The notes beneath the pieces are model-generated. The model made no database searches. It saw only the letters and a program-made list of their open reading frames with translations, and had not been told where the DNA came from. Positions 58,287 through 64,000 of a stretch of 64,000 bases of DNA are shown here, piece after piece. The stretch lies in NCBI RefSeq assembly GCF_003007735.2, contig NZ_PXNQ02000015.1, positions 1 to 64,000 of the forward strand, read 5' to 3'. Numbering within the stretch: position 1 is the stretch's first letter; each line of letters begins with the position of its first letter. The translations under genes and the position numbers were made by a program. The stretch comes from Paracoccus methylarcula. Its GTDB lineage: Bacteria; Pseudomonadota; Alphaproteobacteria; Rhodobacterales; Rhodobacteraceae.

Positions 58287-60299
58287 CTATCGCCGCCATA
58301 TCCAGGCATGTCCCGCCAATGCCCCTTGCGCCTTGGCCAGCATGCGCAGGACCGGGCCTTCCCGGGTTGCCTGCGATTCCAGCAGGCGGTCCATCGCGAC
58401 CTCGACAGGGCAGGGCAGCCCGGAAACGGGGTCGTGATAGCGCGGATAGGCGATCAGGCAGGCATGGGCCAGACCGGCGATGCCGGGCCGGGCCTGCCGC
58501 CGCGCAGGGATATCCCCAAGATCGCGGGTCAGGCCCCAACCGGCATAAAAGGGCGCGCCCAGCACCGTGACCGGAACATCGCGCAGCAGGGCCTCGAAAC
58601 CCAGGGTCGAGGTGATCGTCCAGACTTCATCGACCTTTTCCAGCAGGGCGACGGGATCGGCATTCAGGGCGACATGATCGGCCAGCCGCGACAAATCCGC
58701 ATCCGGGACGATACCGGGACGCAACCCCGCCTCGACATCGGGATGCGGCTTGTAGACGATCGCGGCCCCGGGGTTTTCCGCCCGCACCCGCTCCAGCAGG
58801 GATAGATTGCTTCGCTCGGTCCCGGCGCCAAGGCGGATCGAGGCGTCATCCTCGACCTGGCCGGGAACCAGGATCACCGGCTTGCCCGCATGGTCCGGCA
58901 GGTCGGGGGCGGCCCCGTCCAGGTTGTATTTCGACAGTCCCGCCGCCCGGATCGCCCCGATCAGCGCAAGCGCCCGTCTTTCCCCCCCGGGCGGGGGCCC
59001 TTCGGCGATGAGCCGCTCCAACCGGCTCTCGCGGGTCGGATCGTAATAGATGCCCAGGTCATCCGCGACCAGCGACAGGGCGGGAACCAGTGCCGCGCCA
59101 AGCCCGCGCGAGCGCAGGAACCCGTCCTCGACCCGGATCGCCCGTGGCACCGGCCCGGCCTTGCCCGCCCAGGCCAGCGTGACATTTCCCGATGGCTTAT
59201 TGGTAAAGCGCACCCCGCGCCCATTGCCGAACACCCGTGCGATGGAAGACCGCTTCCAGAGCCGCATGCCAAAGGCCAGATGGCCATCGCGGTCCTGCCG
59301 ATAGGCGCGCGTTTCGGCTTCAAGCTGGTCCACGGCGCCGTTGAAATCCGTCAGCCGGTCGCGGCAGGGATCGTACCAGGCCGGGGCAAGCAGGTGGCTG
59401 GCCGCGAATAATGCCTCGCGCGTGGCCATGCCCCTGCGGGTTGGGGCAAGGGGGGCGCGATCATCGCTCAGCCCCCATCCGGCATAGAAGGGCTGGCCGA
59501 AAAGCACCGGGCGATGCCCGGCCAGCAGGGCTTCGTAACCAAGCTGCGAACTGACGGCATAGACCGCGTCGGCATTGTCGATCAGTCGCCACGGGGATAC
59601 CGGCCCGTCGCAGATCTGCTCGTTCGGGTGCAGATCCCCGGCACTCAGATGGCCGGCACGCAGACCGGCAGAGGTTTCGGGATGCGTGCGGATCACGATC
59701 CGAGCCCCGGGATGCTCGTCCCGCGCGGCTTGCAGCATGTCCAGGAACCGCGCCCGGCCCGCACCCATCAGCGAGGCATCCCCCCGGGTCTGGTCTATCA
59801 CCAGCACATAGCCGGGCCGGGGTGGGGGGGCGTCCTGATGATGGATGTTGTATTTCGACAGGTCCAGCCGGCGGAGCCGGTCGATTCCGTCGCGCGCGGC
59901 ATCGCCCAGCCCGGCCGCCTCCCTCGATGCGGCAAGCAGTTCCAGGCGCGAGGGGCGGGCCGGGTCGAAATGCAGCCCATCCGCATCGATCAGCAGGCCA
60001 AGAGGGCCGCGCCGGGCCATATGTCCCCTGGCACGGCCCGGCAGGACCGAGCGCAGGAACGCATCCTCCACGGTGACGATCGCCGTGTCCCGGCGGGCGG
60101 CGATGGCGCGGCCCCGCCATGCCGTGGGGCTTGCCCCCCATATGCCGATCCTGTCATCCGGGCCGGGCAGGCCAAGCCTTGGCCGCCACCCGGAAAGTTC
60201 GAGAATGCGCCGCAGCCGCGGCTTGAACCAGAACCCGCCATTATAGACGAAAAGCCGCCGGGGGGGGGGGCCGGCGGCCATCGTTTCGGGCTGCGTCAT
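58287..60299 (-). CDS. kpsC: Capsule polysaccharide beta-Kdo transferase KpsC-like
   Basis: 670 residues from ATG 60299, the family's usual length. Two homologous halves each with a GxWG..P / VEDAFLRS or VEDGFLRSRGLG block, PxGYVLVIDQTRGDASLM or PVILVPGQVEDDASIRLGAG, RTHPE or KPHPD, and QPFYAGWGLSDD or APFYAGWGLTRD. The halves are the two Kdo transferases that build the capsule linker on lyso-PG. An 11-C run interrupts codons 10-14, just inside the gene. Confidence 0.93.
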   Translation of the reverse strand: MTQPETMAAGPPPRRLFVYNGGFWFKPRLRRILELSGWRPRLGLPGPDDRIGIWGASPTAWRGRAIAARRDTAIVTVEDAFLRSVLPGRARGHMARRGPLGLLIDADGLHFDPARPSRLELLAASREAAGLGDAARDGIDRLRRLDLSKYNIHHQDAPPPRPGYVLVIDQTRGDASLMGAGRARFLDMLQAARDEHPGARIVIRTHPETSAGLRAGHLSAGDLHPNEQICDGPVSPWRLIDNADAVYAVSSQLGYEALLAGHRPVLFGQPFYAGWGLSDDRAPLAPTRRGMATREALFAASHLLAPAWYDPCRDRLTDFNGAVDQLEAETRAYRQDRDGHLAFGMRLWKRSSIARVFGNGRGVRFTNKPSGNVTLAWAGKAGPVPRAIRVEDGFLRSRGLGAALVPALSLVADDLGIYYDPTRESRLERLIAEGPPPGGERRALALIGAIRAAGLSKYNLDGAAPDLPDHAGKPVILVPGQVEDDASIRLGAGTERSNLSLLERVRAENPGAAIVYKPHPDVEAGLRPGIVPDADLSRLADHVALNADPVALLEKVDEVWTITSTLGFEALLRDVPVTVLGAPFYAGWGLTRDLGDIPARRQARPGIAGLAHACLIAYPRYHDPVSGLPCPVEVAMDRLLESQATREGPVLRMLAKAQGALAGHAWIWRR
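60260..60270. repeat. 11-bp homopolymer tract in kpsC (C on coding strand)
   Basis: Eleven consecutive C's on the coding strand, at codons 10-14 of kpsC (A-A-G-P-P-P-R-R). The frame is open at this length. Loss or gain of one base would truncate KpsC within about 20-60 residues. Confidence 0.95.
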
Positions 60300-60307
60300 C
60301 CCTTGGA

Positions 60308-61438
60308 TCAATTCGACAGGTTTTCGACGGAATTCGCCGTGCTCAGCCCCCCGGTGATCGCTCCGATGGTTTTCTGCCACTGCACATAGGGCGCTTCGGT
60401 CACGTAGACGGTGTCCTCGTCGCGGATCAGGAAATCGCGGGCCAGGAACAACCCGTTGGGACGCGTCAGATCCAGCACATAAGCGAAGCGCTGCGTGCCA
60501 TGGACCGGCTTGCCCAGGACCTTGGAGGCGACCGATGCCGGCTCGTCGCGCAGGATGAACACGCCGGTCGGATCCGCGAGGTTCGAGTTGAGGCCGCCGA
60601 CCATCGCGATGGCTTCGACGCCGTTGATCATCTCGTTGCCCAAGGGCACGCGGGTCTGCCCGCCAAGCGCGCCAAGCGCGGTGAAGCTACGCTGATCCTC
60701 TTCGACCAGGATGATGTCACCGGGGCGCAGGGCGATGTCGTTCGAGGGCGAGGAATAGAGATTGGTGAGCCAGACCTTGCCGCTCTCGCCGCCGCGCTTG
60801 ACGGTCACCACCGCGACCTCGGGCTCGATGGCGACGCCGCCGGCCTTGGCGAGCATGGCCGAAAGCGTGCGGGTCGGGCGTTCGATCGGAAAGACCCCTT
60901 GCGAAACGACCTTGCCCATCACCGAAACGGTGGCGCCGTCGCCCGCGACACGGGCGACCGTGACCTGCGGATCGGGGGTCTGCTCGCTCAGCCGGTCGGT
61001 GATGATCTGGCGAAGCTGGTCGGGGCTGTTGCCCGCGGCACGAACGCGCCCGGCATAGGGAACGAAGATATATCCCGCGCTGTCGACCTGGATTTCCTGC
61101 AATTGGGTCGAACTGGACCCGAGCGAGGCAAGCAGGCCGTCATCGACATTCTCCCAGATCGAAAGCCCGAGGACATCACCGGGACGGATTTCGTCGGCAC
61201 CGACGGCCGCGGCAGATCGGAACGCCTGCGAGAAGCCGTAGCTCGGGCTGAAATTGGCGGCCCGCGCCACATGCTCGTTGACATAGATGATCTGGGCGTT
61301 TCCGCCCCGCTCGACCGCGCCGGCATAAATTTCGTTCTTGCTCGGGCCGGAACGCGGCAAACCGCAGGCCGTCAGCAGGCCAAGCGCCGCGATCGCGATG
61401 ACGCGCATTGCCGGATTGCGTAGAGTGAGACCTGTCAC
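60308..61438 (-). CDS. Outer-membrane polysaccharide export lipoprotein (Wza/KpsD type)
   Basis: 376 residues from GTG 61438, with GGAG nine bases upstream; ATG 61408 is the alternative. Lipoprotein signal ending LLTAC. Poly_export/SLBB pattern: DEIRPGDVLGLSIWENVDDG, VDSAGYIFVPYAGRVRAAGN, VMGKVVSQGVFPIERPTRTL, and ALRPGDIILVEEDQRSFTAL. Forms the outer-membrane pore for capsule. Between kpsS and kpsC. Confidence 0.93.
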   Translation of the reverse strand: MTGLTLRNPAMRVIAIAALGLLTACGLPRSGPSKNEIYAGAVERGGNAQIIYVNEHVARAANFSPSYGFSQAFRSAAAVGADEIRPGDVLGLSIWENVDDGLLASLGSSSTQLQEIQVDSAGYIFVPYAGRVRAAGNSPDQLRQIITDRLSEQTPDPQVTVARVAGDGATVSVMGKVVSQGVFPIERPTRTLSAMLAKAGGVAIEPEVAVVTVKRGGESGKVWLTNLYSSPSNDIALRPGDIILVEEDQRSFTALGALGGQTRVPLGNEMINGVEAIAMVGGLNSNLADPTGVFILRDEPASVASKVLGKPVHGTQRFAYVLDLTRPNGLFLARDFLIRDEDTVYVTEAPYVQWQKTIGAITGGLSTANSVENLSN

Positions 61439-61517
61439 CTCGAGAACTCCTGTATTATTGTCTTCATTCCGCCTTGGAGGCGAAGTTTCGTGTAATCTAG
61501 CGTTGATGCAGACTCAT

Positions 61518-61537
61518 GACCACAACGAGTTGTGGTC
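61518..61537. promoter_or_regulatory. Palindrome after kpsS stop
   Basis: GACCACAAC-GA-GTTGTGGTC, 9-bp arms with a two-base centre, touches the kpsS stop codon. No T-run follows. It may be an operator for the downstream gene's promoter or an mRNA-stability hairpin between the cistrons. Confidence 0.5.
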
Positions 61538-62889
61538 TAGCTGTCGATATCGGTTATTTGTTGCCGAAGTGCGATACGTCCGGAGGCCAGCGATTGATAG
61601 GGATCCTCGGGCGCGAGGATCAGGTCGCTGACGATTCGCAGCGCGTGGGCGCGCGAGCGATCCGAATAGAAGCCACCGGGGATCTGGCTGGTCTGCAACA
61701 GGTAATCCCTGAGGGTTCTGTAGGCGTTGGGGTCCGGGGGATCGGGCTGGCGAAAGAAATCGGCCAGCGTCTGGTCCGATACGAGGCCCGGCTTGTTGTA
61801 GATCGCCTGACCAAGGGTCTTGACCGGCAGGCTGCGCCACAGGGCCTGTTGCGCGGCGGTCGAGTTGACCGTCACGATCGAGCAGGCCTGGGAAAGCAGC
61901 GTCGCCAGCTTGCCGCCGCGCAGGTAGTAGACCCGGTCCAGGATGCCATGGCGTGCGGCGGCGTCGCGGATCGCGGTGCGGTTGCCGGCCCGTCCATCTT
62001 CGAGCGGATGCGCCTTGAACAGCAGGTGATGGTGCTGCGGCGCGCTCCGCGCGAACTCCGCCACCACCGTTTCGATGAAATCGGCATTGCTGCCGAAGGG
62101 GGAATGGCCGAGGAAATTCGAGTCATGTTCGAGCTGCATCAGCACCAGCGAATAGGGCCAGCCCGCGCGGCGGAACCTGCGCCACTGCGTCACGGTCGCG
62201 ATATTATGCAGCGGCCCCAGCAGGAAGCGCCTCAGGTTCAGGCGGAATTCGCGCATTACGGAAATGCTGCGATGGCCGCGGTAATGGCGATAGGCCCGGT
62301 TCGCGACGAGCACGAGAAAATGATAGAATGCCCCGTAGAACTTGTGATGGCGCATGTCGCCCCATCGCGCGGGCGGGCGCCGGATCTCGTTCAGCGTGTC
62401 GCGCAGCACGGTGCGCATCTCGGCCAGCGGGATTTGCATCAGCTTGGAATTGCCATTGGAGCCTTCCCGCTCGTAGCTGATCCAGTAGGGGCGCAGGTAG
62501 CCTTCCTCGAAGACGTGAAGGCGCAGCCCGCGCCGGGAGGCGAGCTTGCGTGCCGTCGCATGTATCGGGCGCACATCGCCATAGAGCACGATATCGGTGA
62601 CATTCTTCTCGGCCAGGATCTGTTCGAGATGGGCGGGCCAGTCCTGCAATGTTCCGGTATGGCGGATGAAGCGCAGCTTGTCGGACCAGAAGAACTCGTC
62701 GCCGGCATTGAAGCCGCAGCGCCAGACATCGGCGCCGGAGGCCCGCAGAATCCGGCTCAGGCGATCGAAGAAAGGCCCATGCGGACCCTGTAGCAGCAGG
62801 AAGACTCGTTGTGCCGGGGATGCTGGCAACTCGGGGTTTTGCATATCTGTCTCGACGGGCAATGGCTGCTCGAGGTTGACGTGAAACAT
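61537..62889 (-). CDS. kpsS: Capsular polysaccharide export protein KpsS-like
   Basis: 450 residues. FLLLQGPHGPFFDRLSRILR, WSDKLRFIRHTG, VFEEGYLRPYWISYEREGSN, FKAHPLEDGR and TVNSTAAQQALWRSLPVKTL are KpsS/LipB features. Adds the first Kdo of the beta-Kdo linker. First gene of the leftward capsule module; divergent from ribE across 187 bases. Confidence 0.93.
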   Translation of the reverse strand: MFHVNLEQPLPVETDMQNPELPASPAQRVFLLLQGPHGPFFDRLSRILRASGADVWRCGFNAGDEFFWSDKLRFIRHTGTLQDWPAHLEQILAEKNVTDIVLYGDVRPIHATARKLASRRGLRLHVFEEGYLRPYWISYEREGSNGNSKLMQIPLAEMRTVLRDTLNEIRRPPARWGDMRHHKFYGAFYHFLVLVANRAYRHYRGHRSISVMREFRLNLRRFLLGPLHNIATVTQWRRFRRAGWPYSLVLMQLEHDSNFLGHSPFGSNADFIETVVAEFARSAPQHHHLLFKAHPLEDGRAGNRTAIRDAAARHGILDRVYYLRGGKLATLLSQACSIVTVNSTAAQQALWRSLPVKTLGQAIYNKPGLVSDQTLADFFRQPDPPDPNAYRTLRDYLLQTSQIPGGFYSDRSRAHALRIVSDLILAPEDPYQSLASGRIALRQQITDIDS

Positions 62890-63076
62890 TTCGACCCCAA
62901 AATCTGTGACATGTTAATCGATACAATAGCTGATCGGCATTTTGCATGTCGCGTGACCGAATGCCAGTGAAAACTGGGATGCGAAAATCGGATCAGGCGA
63001 AGGATTGCTGTTTCCTTATCTTGCGTGAGCGGATTTGATACCCTACTGCGAAACGTAACAAAGACGGGAGCAACGC

Positions 63077-63682
63077 ATGTTTACGGGCATCGTCACCGAT
63101 ATCGGGCAGGTTCGGGCAGTTGAAATGCGTGGCGACATGCGCGCGCGGATCGGCTGCGGCTATGACATGGCCGATGTGGATATCGGCGCCTCGATCGCCT
63201 GCGACGGCATCTGCCTGACGGTGGTGGCCAAGGGCGGGGACTGGTTCGATGTCGATATCTCGGCCGAGACCATCTCCAAGACCAATATCGGCGCGAATGG
63301 CTGGCAGGCCGGGCGGCGGCTGAATCTCGAACGGGCCTTGAAGGTCGGGGATGAGCTGGGCGGCCATATCGTCAGCGGCCATGTCGACGGGATCGCCATG
63401 ATCGAGGAACTCCATGACGAGGGCGACAGCCTGCGCGTGACATTCGCCGCGCCGGATACGCTGGCGCGCTTCATCGCGCCCAAGGGATCGGTGGCGCTGA
63501 ACGGCACCTCGCTGACCGTGAACGAGGTGCAGGATTGCCGGTTTGGCGTTAACCTGATCCCGCATACGCGGCAGGTGACCAATTGGGGCGAGATCGCGGT
63601 GGGGGATGCCGTGAATCTCGAGATCGACACGCTGGCGCGCTATGTGGCGCGGCTGGCCGAGGCGCAGGCGGCAGGGGAGTAG
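63077..63682 (+). CDS. ribE: Riboflavin synthase alpha chain
   Basis: 201 residues. MFTGIVTDIGQVRAVEMRGD, then GASIACDGICLTVVA and HIVSGHVDGIA; the second barrel has MIEELHDEGDSLRVTF, FIAPKGSVALNGTSLTVNEV and the C-terminal VNLEIDTLARYVARL. Two lumazine-binding barrels, complete. Dismutates dimethyl-ribityl-lumazine. Works with ribD, 5 kb upstream, split by the capsule genes. Confidence 0.97.
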   Translation: MFTGIVTDIGQVRAVEMRGDMRARIGCGYDMADVDIGASIACDGICLTVVAKGGDWFDVDISAETISKTNIGANGWQAGRRLNLERALKVGDELGGHIVSGHVDGIAMIEELHDEGDSLRVTFAAPDTLARFIAPKGSVALNGTSLTVNEVQDCRFGVNLIPHTRQVTNWGEIAVGDAVNLEIDTLARYVARLAEAQAAGE

Positions 63683-63691
63683 ACAGGCAGG

Positions 63692-64000
63692 ATGGAAGCG
63701 GGAATCGGACATAATCGCGGCCCGGCGATGGAATCGACCGGATGGCGCGCGCATTGCTGGCGCCGGGCACGGGCGGAGCTGCTGCCGGTCCTGCCGGTCG
63801 AGGTCGTACGGACGCGGGTCCGCCGCGCCAAATCCCTTGGGCTCGACTACAAGACCTATGCCGGTGTGCGCGCCACGACCGGGCGCGACCTGATCGCCTT
63901 TTTGTTTTCCTCCAACGCGCTCGGGGTGTTCCGCGACGGCCAGCCCCTGGCCGAGGCGCGGGCGGACAAGCTGACGGTTCTCGCCGCGGACCGGCACATT
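63692..64000 (+). CDS. Conserved hypothetical protein, partial at right edge
   Basis: The visible 103 residues are open at the window end: MEAGIGHNRGPAMESTGWRA, WRRARAELLPVLPVEVVRTR, LGLDYKTYAGVRATTGRDLI, AFLFSSNALGVFRDGQPLAE. I recall this type (IGHNxGP... Y-YAGIRA-TGxD) as a conserved Rhodobacteraceae protein of unknown function. Ten bases after ribE, so likely co-transcribed. Confidence 0.8.
   Translation, partial: MEAGIGHNRGPAMESTGWRAHCWRRARAELLPVLPVEVVRTRVRRAKSLGLDYKTYAGVRATTGRDLIAFLFSSNALGVFRDGQPLAEARADKLTVLAADRHI

Overview
The window looks like a piece of a high-GC alphaproteobacterial chromosome, most likely Rhodobacteraceae (Paracoccus or a close relative). The evidence is the GC-rich core genes (ligA, recG, thiD, dnaG, rpoD, ribD, ribE), a CtrA remnant, an alphaproteobacterial LexA box and GANTC (CcrM-type) motifs near rpoD. 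No database search was possible; family names come from reading the translations.

Positions <1 to about 34.5 kb are a temperate siphophage-type prophage that continues past the left edge; no integrase is inside the window. From left to right: leftward small genes; an immunity region with an XRE repressor, a cro-like gene and repeated palindromic operators (1.3-2.8 kb); short overlapping early genes, many HTH-like (3.5-8.2 kb), around a candidate replication origin; three small leftward genes with a duplicated leader; HNH, terminase, portal, ClpP-type protease, HK97-type capsid and connectors (9.9-18.3 kb); tail genes with a lambda-like GGGAAAG frameshift site, tape measure, tail tip and an SGNH-hydrolase tail protein (18.9-28.6 kb); then lysis genes (28.7-31.2 kb). 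Leftward cargo genes interrupt these operons: a DUF305 protein, a lipoprotein, a CsbD protein and unknowns.

Positions 34.5-38.1 kb form a junction: a 3' remnant of an SRAP gene, a visibly AT-richer 854-residue TIR/P-loop STAND/helical-repeat gene (candidate antiphage defence), and a 3'-terminal fragment of ctrA. The fragment suggests that the element is joined to the chromosome inside or at the 3' end of ctrA.

Positions 38.3-64 kb are core chromosome: ligA-recG; a TPP riboswitch with thiD; a 31-residue membrane ORF under a LexA box (a SidA-like candidate); a NifU-like scaffold; hisI; gluQ-trmFO-rplY; an FMN hydroxyacid dehydrogenase; a TetR regulator; dnaG-rpoD; rmuC-yjbQ; nrdR-ribD; a capsule export module kpsS/OMA lipoprotein/kpsC with an 11-C tract at the start of kpsC; ribE; and a partial conserved gene.

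Five genes (portal, tape measure, SGNH tail protein, a hypothetical at 32.7-33.6 kb, and recG) each need exactly one added base to read through, and in every case doubling a single G or C repairs the frame. This looks like a systematic assembly error more than real gene decay.
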